A stretch of DNA of 64,000 bases, from positions 4,278,001 through 4,342,000 of the forward strand of contig CM041196.1 in assembly GCA_023078555.1 (NCBI GenBank), given 5' to 3'. The stretch comes from Ulva prolifera (Eukaryota > Chlorophyta > Ulvophyceae > Ulvales > Ulvaceae). Shown one piece after another: positions 23,501-35,777 of the stretch. The notes beneath the pieces are model-generated. The model saw only the letters and a list, made by a program, of their open reading frames with translations. It had not been told where the DNA came from and made no database searches. Each line of letters begins with the position of its first letter. Position 1 is the first letter of the stretch. The position numbers were made by a program, and so were the translations under genes.

Positions 23501-26500
23501 ACCACAGCAAGCCGGTGGCGGAGGGACCGCACCAGGGGGCCTGCGGTGACGGCTGCGGCGGGGTGTAGGGACCTGGTGGCGCACGAGGCGGTGGGGCAGT
23601 GGTCACGCATGGCGCCGTTCCGGGTGCTGAGCGTCGACATCGAGTGCCTCGGCCGCAAGGGCTGCTTCCCGGAGGCTGAGAAGGACGCCGTCATCCAGAT
23701 CGCGAGCACCGTGCAGACGATCGGCGAGGCCACGCCGTCGCTGCGCCACATCCTCACCCTCGACTCGTGCTCCGCCATCCCCGGCGCGCAGGTCGAGTCG
23801 TTTGAGGACGAGGGCAAGATGCTGCTGCGGTGCGACCTGGGCCCGCTTTGGTTGCATTGTTTCAGATTTCAGTTGTAGACTCCCGTAAGAGCGCATCATA
23901 GTCGGTGGCTGCATGGGTGGCAGGCATGCGATTGGGCCGCAGGCAGGCATTCTTGTGACCTCTCTAGCCCCGGTTGCATGGGTGCTGACGGGCTTGCGTC
24001 GGTGCGGCAGGCTCAGAGGGTTGCAGGAGCTTTTTCGTGGGGCGCAAGACACCAGGCCCAGGCGGCATGCCTGCGCAATACGCATTGATATACGTACACG
24101 TATGGATGCCCCTGCGAGCGACAGGAGAGCGCACGTGTTCAGAGCACAGGGGTCGCACAAATCCCATGCAGTATATGCCTGCAATTGCTGTATCGCCACA
24201 GCGCGCCTGCAGGTGGCGGCAGCTGATGAACGCGGTGGACCCGGACATCATCATCGGCTACAACATCCTCAACTTCGACCTGCCGTACCTCGTCACCCGC
24301 GCGCAGACGCTCAAGCTGCCGGCCTTCATGCACCTCGGCCGCATCGCCGGCACGGCCCTGAAGATGCGCGACGCGCAGTTCTCCTCCAAGGCGTACGGCA
24401 CGCATGCGTACAAGGACATCACGCTCGAGGGCCGCGTGCAGTTCGACCTGCTGACCGCGATCCAGCGCGACCACAAGCTCAGCAGCTACTCGCTGAACAG
24501 CGTGTCGGCACACTTCCTCGGTGCGCCTCCGACGGGCGGGGATGCTGCTCTGGGGTGAAGCATGCCGCAAGACCCGAGGCTGTGCTCCGCTGACCTGTTG
24601 CACCGAGTGCTGTACGGGATACTGATGCCGCATGGCCGGCGGCCGTGCTGCGGCACTTGTGCGGAGTGGCCGCTGTATACTAGCTGCACAGCGCTCCCAT
24701 GCAGCAGCCTGTGGTATGGCCAGCAGCTTGGGGGATCCATTGGTATAGCGGCCATATCACTGGATTGCCACAGCCTGCAGGCTGCTGTGATGAGTAGTGT
24801 GTAGGCGTGCTCGGCTGGGCAGAGCTGGTGTGAGGGATTGCATGGCAGGCGGAGATGGTGTGTGCCGCAGTGCAGGGGAGCAGAAGGAGGACGTGCACCA
24901 CTCCTGCATCTCGGACCTGCAGCGGGGCACCGCCGAGACGCGGCGCCGCCTCGCCGTCTACTGCCTCAAGGATTCCCACCTCCCGCTGCGCCTGTTTGAC
25001 AAGCTAAAGTACATGTACAACCAGGTCGAGATGGCGCGCGTCACTGGCGTGCCGATGTCGTACTTGCTCACACGCGGCCAGTCCATCAAGGTGCGACATG
25101 TCGCGACATCTCGCAAGCATGGCCATGGCTCGTTGGCCACCGCGGCCGCCGTGTCCGCGCTATCAAGCTTCCACTCGCGCGCATGCCATTTTGCACGTGG
25201 CCCACTGGACAGCAAATCTAACACCACCTTCCTCGTGTGATGCCTGTGGGCGGTATATCTAATACCACGGAGCATCTTGGATGCGACCGGGAGTCCCCGC
25301 TGCGTGGCTGTGCAGAAATTGTTGGCTCGGTGAGCTGCTCGGTGCATGTGGCCATGGATGTGTGGTTATTAGGTGGAAATGTTCCGTCGGTTGCTCGGTG
25401 GGTATATTCCATCGTTCGGATGGCACAGAGTTGAGGTGGACGGTCGATTCGGTCGAGGTCCAGGTCACGCAAAATGACCGAGTTGACCTCACACTCGTAC
25501 GATTTCACTTCGGAAGGGATCGCTTCACCTGGGACCGATACGATCTTACCTCGGATCGGTCTGAATTCTCACGTCCGTGGGGGTGCACATTGTATCTCGA
25601 GATACAGGCATGAACAGAGCATGTTCTGGGACTCTGCTAGCTTTACGTAGCAGTGCAGTGCATTATGCTGGCCTCACAGGGAGTATAATCACTCACTGAA
25701 TCACTCTGATCTGCGCATCCTCAAGTAGATGTCCCTCACTACACCTTGTTCATTGCAGCCATTCACCGCTGATTCGTGGTTGTCTGGTGCAACAAAGACC
25801 ATATCTCGTCAGCGATATCCACGTTCAATCCACTGTGTACCTGAGCATGTGCCGTGATACGAAGGCTGTCTGAAGTATGTCATGGTGTTTTGCCCAAGTT
25901 TCTAAAGAGAAATCAATGCATCGTATTCTAGACACCAGGACCATGCCAGATGGCACTTCTTCCCACCTCAATTTCGACACGAGACTCGCACCCTCATGAC
26001 ATCATCTACATTCGGACCCAGAACCCCGATCCCGACTTTGTGCCAGGGCTGCACGATTATCCTCTGTCACCATGGTGGGACAACATGCAGTGCGAGCTGT
26101 GTCCCCACGCCAAACACACCTGAACCATTCACCATTCACGCGGCTGCATGCGGGCAGGTGTTCAGCCAGATCTTGCGGTATGCGCGGAAGGCCGGCTTCT
26201 TTGTGCCGTTCCTCAAGGGCGGCCGCATGACGGAGGGCGTCGCGTATGAGGGCGCCACCGTGCTGCACGCCAACACCGGCTACTACACCGAGCCCATCGC
26301 CACCCTCGACTTCGCGTCGCTCTACCCCTCCATCATGATGGCGCACAACCTCTGCTACTCGACGCTGGTGCCGGCGAGCGAGGTCGGGCACTCGGTGCGG
26401 GAGGAGGACGTCGAGCGCGCCCCCGGCGGTGCGCCCCCCTCCTCCCCCGTGGCCCCCACCTGCATGCACATGCTGTCTCGCAAGGACAGGGGCGTGGAGG

Positions 26501-29500
26501 TGTGTAGCACTGCAGAAACTTCCTGCGGTGCTACGTGCCGCACAGCAATTGGGACATCAGCACATCACAGCCTCAAGCAACAGCCTGCGCTGTTCCCCTG
26601 CAGTGTGACTGGTTGCGGGCTTGGTTGGCCTCAACGGGCTTTCGGACCTCTGGGTGCGTCTGCGTGCCTCTCCATGACAGCTGCGTGCGGATAGTGTGCT
26701 TGCTCATGCTAGTTGAGGAGTGAGGGCGAGCGTGCTGGTGGCAAGCGCATGCACGTGGCCGTTGACACACTGGCGAAGACGTAAACTCCGGAACACTTCA
26801 AGTGGCTACGACACAGGCCAACAAATGCGCAACACGCTGCTTAGAGAGTCGCAATGACGCGCTGGCGTCCTGCATCAATGTCACTATGTGGCGACCTGCC
26901 ATTCTGGGCAGCTCTCCCTGGGTAGACCAACACGAGACGCCCACACGCGCGGCGGACGGCCACACTGCATGCAGGCGATTGCTTTGTCAAGTCGTCGGTG
27001 TGCAAGGGGCTGCTGCCGCTGATCCTGCAGGAGCTGCTCGCGGCGCGGAAGCGTGCCAAGGCGGACCTCAAGGCCGCAACGGACCCCTTCGAGCGCGCCG
27101 TGCTGGACGGCCGCCAGCTCGCGCTCAAGGTGTCGGCGAACTCGGTGTACGGCTTCACCGGCGCGACCGTCGGCAAGCTGTGCTGCCTGGAGATCTCGGG
27201 GTCAGTGACGGCGTACGGCCGGCGCATGATCGAGCACACAAAAAACACGGTGGAGGCGCGGTACACGCGCGCTAACGGCTTCGAGGCGGACTGCTCCGTC
27301 ATCTACGGAGACACGGACTCCGTGATGGTCAACTTCAAGGTGCGCCTGGGCGGCTGTGCTCCTGCATCGGCCGACGTCGGCTGTGCCGGGGGAGCTGCGT
27401 GAGGGGGTGTGGCGATCGCCGAGGGGGGGGGTGAGCGCGGCGGCTTGCTCTGCTGCTCGCATCGCTGGTGTTGACAGTGTCAGACCTACGATGTGCTCAA
27501 TGGTGCACGCACCACACGTGCTTGACAACAACTGCACAGGCGCGCGCCGCGATGAGTGCACCGCTCTGGTGAACGGGGCTGACCAGAATGATTGCACAGG
27601 CGTATCAACATGGGCGCGCACCGCTCTGCAGACAGGGGCTGATCTGGGAACCCAGCACGGTGCTGTGCCATGCGACACAGTGGATGACCAGTTGTGAGCG
27701 CTGGCCTGAGGACTGCGCCCATAGCAAGCTCATGTGTCGTTCGCCATGATGCTGATCCACTGTTTGATGAGTTTTGTTGCACCACGGGCGCAGGGAGGGG
27801 TGGTTGACGCTACTGCTGGTGTGTCCCAGGTTGCTGATCTGGCGCGAGCAATGGAGCTCGGCCAAGAGGCAGCGGACCTTGTCTCGAAGGAGTTTCCGTC
27901 GCCGGTGAAACTGGAATTCGAGAAGGTGTACTTTCCATACCTTCTGATGTCAAAGAAGCGGTATGCTGGCTTGCTTTGGACGCAGCCAGAAACCTGGGAT
28001 AAAATGGACACTAAGGTATGCTCATTCAGTTGTGCCTTCGTTCAAGTTTCTTTACACGCATCCATATGTCACTTGGACTTCAGCAGCCATGATTTTCTTC
28101 TGAGCAGATCTCCTGTTGGACGTCGCTCTTTGTAGATTCGTGGTGAGTTCAGCTAGTTGCATGTGGCCATGCCAGTACTTCAACAATCCCTATCTGTCCA
28201 GAATGAAGCAACGGCAAGCAAGCGGATAGCTACATGTTCCAGTGTCTGCTCACAATTCGGCAGTGCCATTGACCATCACAGGCACAGACGATAGGTTGCG
28301 AGCGTCCAGGATACGGCTCAGTAAATTCAGATTTACTTTACTACACCCACATCCACAGACTGTTGCAGCAACCACAATGGTGTTATGAATACTTGCGAGA
28401 GGTTTTAAACAGATCTCGACTGAACTATTTCGGCTTTGCAGGGAATCGAGACGGTGCGCAGAGACAACTGCGTGATGGTGCGCAAGTTGATTGGCAGCGT
28501 GCTGGACGATTTGCTCAAAGATCGAGACCTCGAGAAGGCCATCGCGCACGTCAAGGCAGTCATATCTGATCTGCTAATGAACCGAATAGATATGTCGGAT
28601 CTGGTGGTCTCGAAGAACCTCAGCCAGGCAAGCCTTTGCTCTCGTGCTTCTGTGTGCTGGTCCCGTTCTGCCCCGCTACGCCCTGCTTCCCGGCACATGG
28701 TGCAACCCCACGAACAGCGTTGGCAGCTTGCCGCTGGGCAATTTCGTGCTTCTTGCACTTCCATTGTTGCCCCGTCTGCGAGCTATCTCGAGATACTGCG
28801 TACTTCGGTTTTCCGCCTGCGTCATGATTACTCATGACAGTGAAAGGTGTTTTCTCCACAGCATCACTCAGCGTTGAGTTCCGTGCGTTGTTCATTGGCG
28901 CATAAGTTATGCGGCATAACCCACACCTACTCAGGCCGAAAGCAGGCATCGCACCGCATCTACCGGGATCACGCATGAGCGCCTTGCGCCCTGCACCGTC
29001 GGACACTCTCAAAAAAACCATCTGGCCTCGTTGCTGCCGCTGTCAGGTGCACTGTTGGATGCGCAGCTCCGCTTCACCGTCATATTCCCCCCGCTCACGC
29101 TCCACGTCTGCAATCTACAACCCGCACTACAGGCTCCTGCAGCACCGCAGCACCACAGCCACACCAGCCAGGGTACCAGACCCAGGATGCAGCACGCCGT
29201 GCAACGTGCAGGAGGCGGACGCGTACAAGGCCACCGCGGCGCACGTGGAGCTGGCGAAGAAGATGGCGAAGCGCGACAGCGCGACGGCGCCGCAGGTCGG
29301 CGAGCGCGTAGCGTTCGTGATCGTGAAGGGCGCGAAGGGCGCGAAAGCGAGCGACAAGGCAGAGGACCCCATCTTCGCGCTGGAGCACAACCTACCCATC
29401 GACGCGCAGCACTACCTCGACCACCACCTCTCGCAGCCCCTGCTGCGCATCTTCGAGCCCATCATGGGCGAGAAGCGCGCCAAGACCCTGCTCACCGGTG

Positions 29501-30877
29501 CGCGCGCTGCACTGCGCACACACTCCCCTCCCGGCACGCCATGCATTGTGCCACGCCCCACACCAGTTTTTACATCATAACACTTACGCATACGGCACGC
29601 ACCGGTTGCGAGCGGCGGTAGCGTACGCGAGTGTCTCATGCTGAGACACTGGTCCTCATCCCCATGCTCTCCATCCCCAGCACGTGCGGCAGCCCCATGC
29701 TCACTGCCCTGGCACGCAGATGTGAACTCCACTGCCTGCACACCGCAGCCACATAATTGCACCCGCACCGGGCCCCCACAAGGGTCCCAGCTCTGGGTCT
29801 GCGTGTGGACTCAGTGGTCCTCACAGATGGCCCGGCATCTCTCAACACTGAGGGGGGTTGTGAAGGGGGTTTCCAGGTGGTTTACCCTTTCGGCATACGT
29901 GGTCCCGTTAATTCGGTGTTGTCAATGTCCAGTAGGATACGGCTCAGTAAATTCAGATTTACTGTACTTTACACTGCGGGCCCCGCACACCTCATCTACA
30001 TCTCATCTACGAGGTGCGGCCTGCTCAGAGCCCGCCATTTTCTCGCACGAGGCTGGCAGGGCCTCGTGCCAATCGCTTGCAAGGCATTCACGCCTGGCGC
30101 GGTTGCAGGGGAGCACACGCGTGCGATCCACATGAGCACGCCCTCCGCGGCCGTCGGCGGCCTCATGCGCTTTGCGCAGGTCACCCTCAAGTGCCTCGGC
30201 TGCCGCGCCGCACTGCCGCCGGGCGCCACCACCCTCTGCAAGCACTGCAAGCCGCGAGAACCGGAGTACTACGCAAAGGCCCTCACCCAGGTGCCGCTCC
30301 CCCCCATGTGCCATAAGCCATCCTCCAGTGCCACGTCCCCGTAGGCGCACAGCTTGGCACAGCTGTGCATACACAGAACCCGCAGAGATGCACCTCCACA
30401 GAGGCTCACCCTGCCTGGCCCACTGCACCGCCGCACATTCGCTATGCAGATCAGATCACCTCTTTGCACGCACGCCACCTGAACCACATCAACAGACGGT
30501 CCCATACGTACCGCATGAGGTCCAGTTGTTGCCACGAGCCGATGCAGACGACAGACCCTGTGTCTTCGGGCGCTGACGTTGTGCCGTGCTGTGTGCGCGT
30601 GTCCGTTTGGGAGCCGTGTCTCCAGTTCCGCTAGCGCATATGGTGTATGTGGGTATGTTTGTGGTGTCAGCGGCGCGAGCGGGGGTGTGCGGTGCAGGTG
30701 TCGGCTCTGGAGACCGACTACTCGCAGCTGTGGACGCAGTGCCAGCGGTGTCAGGGTTCGCTGCACCTCGATGTGCTGTGCACGAGCCGCGACTGCCCCA
30801 TCTTCTACCGCCGGCGCAAGGTGCAGAAGGAGGTGAACGAGGCACGGGTGAGCCTGTCTCGCTTTGCAGACTGGTAG
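20520..30877 (+). CDS. POLD1: DNA polymerase delta catalytic subunit (15 exons, complete)
   Basis: Replicative B-family polymerase with proofreading exonuclease. Exons: 20520-20700, 20888-21007, 21490-21605, 21892-22057, 22961-23177, 23569-23829, 24213-24520, 24876-25090, 26158-26428, 26975-27339, 27830-28015, 28442-28627, 29212-29497, 30109-30290, 30698-30877. All phases match, giving 1079 residues against about 1100 in the family. An acidic N-terminus is followed by [10 protein letters not shown]. Exo I is SVDIEC (~290), Exo [16 protein letters not shown] (~371), Exo [12 protein letters not shown] (~487). Pol A is DFASLYPSI (~575), Pol [14 protein letters not shown] (~670), Pol C YGDTDSVM (~730), and the SKKRYAGLL motif is at ~782. 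CysA (CLGC ... CKHC) and the iron-sulfur CysB (CQRC ... CTSRDC) close the protein. All catalytic residues are present. Intron 12 has a GC donor. Confidence 0.96.
22380..22640 (+). mobile_element. SINE-like element, longest copy (POLD1 intron 4)
   Basis: The 3' half (22524-22636) matches 29857-29972 almost base for base and ends in TTACTTTACTTTAC. The 5' part has pol III-like boxes: GGTTCGAGTC, a perfect tRNA B-box match, at 22431, and TTAGCTCAGGAGG, an A-box match, at 22483. The order (B before A) suggests two tRNA-like units or a rearranged head. It lies in the sense orientation in polymerase delta intron 4. The 5' boundary is not resolved. Confidence 0.6.
24748..24772. repeat. second copy of the 25-base dispersed repeat
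   Basis: Identical over 25 bases to 115-139. Here the left hairpin arm has decayed. It lies in intron 7 of the polymerase delta gene. Confidence 0.6.
27528..27655. repeat. imperfect ~65 bp direct duplication in POLD1 intron 10
   Basis: Two adjacent blocks share GCACAGGCG, GCGCACCGCTCTG-like and GGGGCTGA motifs in the same order about 60-65 bases apart. This is a small local tandem duplication confined to the intron. Confidence 0.5.
28307..28345 (+). mobile_element. SINE-like tail fragment (POLD1 intron 11)
   Basis: Only the last ~39 bases of the family remain: GGATACGGCTCAGTAAATTC then ATTTACTTTACTACAC. Same orientation as the host gene. Confidence 0.6.
29800..29975 (+). mobile_element. SINE-like element (POLD1 intron 13)
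   Basis: Shares with the 22.5 kb copy the block GGGGGTTTCCAGGTGGTTTA ... TTCGGCATA-GTGGTCCCGTTA, then TTGTCAATGTCCA-TAGGATACGGCTCAG and a TTTACTGTACTTTACA tail. The head contains GGGTCTGCGTG, related to the sequence just after the B-box of the longest copy. Sense orientation. Confidence 0.65.
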
Positions 30878-33246
30878 CGGCGGCGCCCGCCGGGCGCGGC
30901 GCTGCGCGGCGCACTGTGCTGCGACCCTGTGCTGCCGGGCCTGTGTTTGTGTGTATGTACGCATGATTTTCCATGGGGGCGTTGACGACTCCTGTGTCCG
31001 CACATGCATGTCTGTGTATGCTGACAGGCAGACATGTACGTGGGGATGCTTGCATGTCATGGAGTCGTTTGTCTGAAGTGTTGCTGGTCGGAAGCGTGGG
31101 TCAGAAGGAACAACAGTCACGGAGGGCACAGTCTGAGCACAGTTCACAAAAACTCTGCTTGAACGCATCGCCAATAACGATGCGCGTCCCTGATGTCGCC
31201 AGTCCGATCATAGCAGGAATCTGCAGCCAGCGCGCATGGCAAGGATCCTTGCGACATCTGGCGGTCACATCACTGGATCGTCACAAGGGCACTCGTTTGC
31301 AGCATCAGACTGCATCTCATCAGTGGGTGGCAGCACCACAGTACTGTGTTGCACCCCCATGATCGGCTTCGAACAATAATTCATTTCTTTCTTTGGGCAT
31401 GTAAACGGAGTCAAGCATCCACCTTGCACGATTGGCAATGCCTGCCCACATTGCTCTGGCCGCATTTTGTGAGATGCTGCATGTAGCCTGCTGGGATGCT
31501 ATGTGGACTCCTCTTTGAGGCCAACTGGTACTTTCTGGCCACCTAGCTGGTCGTTTTCCGGATGATGCCACGCTGACTTCATCACGTATGAAGGTTACCT
31601 CAATGTCTGTCACGTATGCAGCAATAAACAGCATTCGTTCAGATTAAACTAGGCTAGCGCATTCTTTAAAGATCTTGAGACCTGGAACGGCCGACTGGAG
31701 ACAACAACGGTGAGATATGGGTCAGCTCCTGGGATCAAGGGACCTGGTGCTGGCATGACTGGAAAGCACTGGCAGGACAGACTGTCCGGGCACCAACGCT
31801 GCGCGCTGGGCATGTCGCTGCTGCTTCGTGGGTACGTGGCAGGTGCATGATCTGCTGATCACAGGTATACCGGTGCCAGCACCTGTTTATGAATCCATGC
31901 AGGCTGCCCGTCACCAGAGCGCTGCCGAACATCAGTCCCACCAGACACATTCCTGTGGACATACTGCCGGGCAGTCACGGCGAATGTCTCGCGAACTGCC
32001 GGTACACGTCCTCTGATCTGGACTCTCGATGGCGTGTATACAAGCTTGTTGTGGGCAGACACACTGGGCAATGAGAGAAATACGTAACATCGCACATCGG
32101 CAGGAAAATTTGTACATGCATGCATAGCAGCAGGCAAGGCGCCCGTTGCGCGCGTTGCATGATGTTCAGGAGCTGTACGTGTGCGCAAGGCTGGGACAAG
32201 AGCATCATATGATGCCATGGGGCAGGGCAGCAGGTGATGTTGTTTGCGAACGGCAAAGGTTTGATACCTTCGGAAGCGCTCGACATGAAGGTGGTCGAAG
32301 GATGTTCGATGGCAACCAGGCTGGGCAGCGCGCTGCAGCGGTGCACCTCCATGGAGGGAAGACTGGCATGTGATTGATGCGGGGCGAGAGGCTGTGTCGA
32401 CAAGGACACCGAATCGGATAACCAACTTGGAGTGGGCACCGACAGCGTTTAGATACAGAAGCTGTATCTCAGCGTATTCAATCTCGAAGATGTTAGAAAA
32501 TTGTCCGCAAGGGCGTAACAGCACCCGCTAGCAGGCTGGATCCAGTGCGGACCCGACAACTTGAGTTGCAACCCGACACAGCACGGCCTGAAAGGCATAG
32601 GATAGATACCTAAACAAAGAAGTATGGACTTACCTGAGGTCGGTACGACCACGGAGCCAGGGTCTGCCTCGATGGCAGCTGGCGGAGGCAGCGCTGACAA
32701 GGTGGGCAGTCCGACAAAGCCTGCTATGCTTTATGGGTGAAATTTCCATCATGGATGTTGAGGCGTTCATGGGGCTGCCCTTTAGCTGACATCCATGATG
32801 CCGCGATGCCGTGTTCGCGCCAGCTTCACCGCTCGGCCTGAAAGCGCAGGCAGAGGATATGGTTGTGGCATGTCTACAAACAAATTATTTGCGTTGACAT
32901 CTGATGCATAGCATGGCCTTGCGTTGGACACAAAAGCGATGATTTGGTGATCATCCATTGGTGAGGGACCTAGCGGCCCATGAGCCACCAAGCACGACAT
33001 TCGGCGGTCGAAGCAGCAGAACTGATGCATACGTGAGCTTGCTGAGGTCAATTGCGGAACCTCATGCACCTTCTGCAGAGCGCGTGGTGTGTCGTAGCTG
33101 CAATTGCTGATTCGTCTAGGATGCATCGCAGACTGTTCGTAAAGGAAATAGCGCATACAATTATAGAGACGTGTCGCTGTCGAAGGATAGCCGGAGCTAC
33201 GGTCACCGTGCAGCCGGCATCGAAGAAACAGCTGGCGATTGCGCGA
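30878..33246. other. intergenic with exon-like fragments on the minus strand
   Basis: No complete gene can be built. Codon-rich minus-strand pieces lie at 32634-32720 (listed separately), ~32782-32940 (ending at a TAA) and ~32340-32490, and a weaker one at 31320-31520. A diverged copy of the 25-base dispersed repeat is at 31261-31285. Confidence 0.5.
32634..32720 (-). CDS. candidate internal exon of an unidentified gene
   Basis: An 87-base open stretch bounded by an acceptor (CATAGCAG) and a textbook donor (CTCAG/GTAAGT), reading FVGLPTLSALPPPAAIEADP and on to VVVPTS. The composition is exon-like. The next piece upstream on this strand (32782-32940, reading ...DMPQPYPLPALSGRAVKLAR...) is also codon-rich, but the phases I tried do not join, so the gene model and function remain unknown. 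Confidence 0.35.
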
Positions 33247-35777
33247 ATGCAGGGCGGGGCTGGGGGCAAGACAGGGCGCCAAAATCCAAAGAGCAAAATC
33301 ACATCGCTGAACTCCCAGCTCGCGGAGCTAGAGTCTGAACTAGCAGCGGTCGAGCGAGATTGTGCCCAGCTCGAGGAAGAGAACAGGGCGCTCCTGGAGC
33401 AGGCCCAGGAACGCGAGGCTGAGGTCGAGCGTGAGCGTGCCAAAATCGCGCGAACGATGCCTACCGCCACCGGTACAGGCTCCGTCGGCGGACAGGCAAC
33501 ACAGGTACGGCGCCATAAGCACCGCGGGAGCGTGCACCAAGGCACCCGCTCCTCATGCCTGTAGCACCTTTCTCACCAGAACGTGCCCACGCAACAAGAG
33601 CCACCTGTGGCAACTCCACGTCGTGATCTACCGCCGCAACCACTCGGATCCGCTCACGTCCCCCACATCCGCTGCCTGTCCAAAGCATGGTTCTCTGATA
33701 CCCTCTCATGTCCGCCGGAGCAGCTCTGCGCCTTACTCCACGGCAATGCACGGCTGCAGGCTGGGTTGGATCAGGGCGCCACGCAGGGTGCCCCTACGGC
33801 CGGAGGTGCATCACCGGGAGTCGGCGGGCAGGCCCCTGCCGCGGCGTCCGCGGCGCAGGGCGGCGCCAACGACCCCGTGCTGGTGATCCAGTCTTGCCCC
33901 GGCTGCACGTTCACGGTGACGCGCGCGATGCTCGAGGGCTCGCCGCGCCTCGACCTCGAGCGCATCTACACCGCGCTCCTGCAGAACATCCAGTCCATCG
34001 CGGCGCAATACCGCGAGGTGCGAACGCCCACCTCCCCCAGCTCGCCAACCCCCCAATCATCAGCACCCGGCAATTTACCCCGCGCCATCAGACTGTTTGC
34101 TTTTTCTTGCGGCAATTGCCTGAGGCTTCATGAGAGTGCATCCCTTCGCTTCCTCCGCCGCGTCGCAGGCTGCCCCCTGGCACGTGCTCACGCAGGCAGT
34201 GCCACATCCCCAGCCCGGCCACTGCTACAGCTCGCGGCTTCACAGCCACCCCCACTTGCGCCCTCCCCGGCTTGCTGACTGCAGCCCAGCGCTGCCCCAC
34301 GCAGACGCAGCCCTCGTGCAGACGGAGAACCGCCTCAAGTCTGCGCTGCTCAACAGCCAGGACATGAGCGGCGCGGCGGGCGTGCACTCCTCGCAGCTCG
34401 AGGCGCAGCTCGCCGCGCAGAGCACGTCGCTCGAGGGCCCGATCTCGGACCTGCTGCAGCTGTACGCGCACGCCTTCCGCGCCGACGCCGCGCAGACCGA
34501 CACCATGGCGCGCCGCATCCTCGCATCCATCAACCCCAACCGCGCCTCCGCCGGTGCCGAGAAGGCCCTGCGCCTCTCCGACGACCTCACCCGCACCCTC
34601 GCGCAGAGCGTCAAGCGCTTCCTCTCCATCGTCACGGTGCGCTCCCCCTGCGTGCTGCGTGCTGTGCTGTGCGTTCCCGCGGCTCCTGCGCATCTACCGC
34701 GCAGGGGGATATGCACGCCTGTTTTGGCTCGTGCTGCGCTGTACTGCACGTGTGCGTGCCTGATCACTTGTTGCGATCGATTGGGTCGTGGCCGCGGAAG
34801 CTGTCGAGAGGGCGCCGCCCGCATGTCGTGCCAGCAGCGTCCTGCGTGTCACTGAGCGTAAGCGCCCCCGCTGCGCTGCGCCGTCCGCACACCCGCTCCG
34901 GCGGCCCCAGATTCTCACGCGCGCCGCGGAGGTGCAGGACTGCATGGAGCGGCGCAAGCAGCTGCAGGCCAACCTGCGGCAGCCGAGCGACGCGCTGCTG
35001 GAGTGGGAGGCCGTCGCGCAGTGGCTGCGCAACGACGCCGTCATCGGCGAGCTGCAGCGCGTGCTTGCGCGCGAGGCCGACGCCTACCTCGACTGGGCCG
35101 GCTACGCCTGCACCAAGGTCTGGCCGCCCATCCAGGCCTCCCACATTCTCCTCTCCCACGTCCCTGCCGAGCTCTTCCAGGTGTGGATGCACTACACCCC
35201 CCCGCACGGCGCTGGCTGCTTGCCTGTGTAGCGTTTCCGGGCCCTGCGGTGGCACCCGCCTCTGCGAGTTTGCCGCGTGACGCTGAGCCCCCTTGCCCGC
35301 AACTATCTCCCCCCCTCATGCACTTGCGCGTGACTTTGTCTGGCAGAGGACCTGGTCTCTCCATTCGATACCCGACCACAGACGTCGATGTCTTGTCCGT
35401 TTGGAATCTCGGCAGTCACAATCATGTGGACGCACCGGATGCACGTGCGAATGTCTGATACACATGCTGTGCATGTATAATCAGGCTGTCGCATGAGTGT
35501 GTCGTGCGGTGCACTGGTGTGTTCTGCCGGAGGCGTAGATGCGACACCCTGTCGAAGTGGACGGTCATCGTCGCAGGCGCTCGGGTGTGCGCACATGTCG
35601 GCTGTGCATCTGACGGTGGGGTGTGCTTGTGTGCAGCTGGCCTGCCGCGTGCTGGCGCCGCCGGCGCAGGCGGCCGCCGGCACCGCCGCGCACTCCCAGG
35701 CCCCCCAGTCCCAAGTGCCGATCGGAGCCGGCCAGGGCGGTGTCCACGGGGGGCTCGCGCACGGCTTCATGTCCTAG
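33247..35777 (+). CDS. unrecognised coiled-coil protein (five exons, 473 residues)
   Basis: Exons 33247-33504, 33580-34017, 34322-34636, 34911-35180 and 35637-35777, all phase 0, with GTRYG donors (GTACGG, GTGCGA, GTGCGC, GTGTGG) and AG acceptors. Start chosen at the ATG before QGGAGGKTGRQNPK. Residues ~15-70 form a strong heptad coiled coil (LNSQLAELESELAAVERDCA...). A Pro/Gly/Ala-rich linker follows, then a block with SCPGCTFTVTRAMLEG, then an all-helical region (~235-430, e.g. LSDDLTRTLAQSVKRFL, WEAVAQWLRNDAVIGELQRV). The tail is Gln/Gly/Ala-rich and ends GFMS. I do not recognise the family. The second exon is the least certain and may contain another small intron. The helical layout suggests a structural or tethering protein, which is only inference. 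Confidence 0.7.

Noticed and set aside
25430..25600. Degenerate GATCGG/ACCT-rich stretch as a regulatory array
   Set aside because: The motif spacing is irregular and it lies in an intron of polymerase delta. I could not define a repeat unit.
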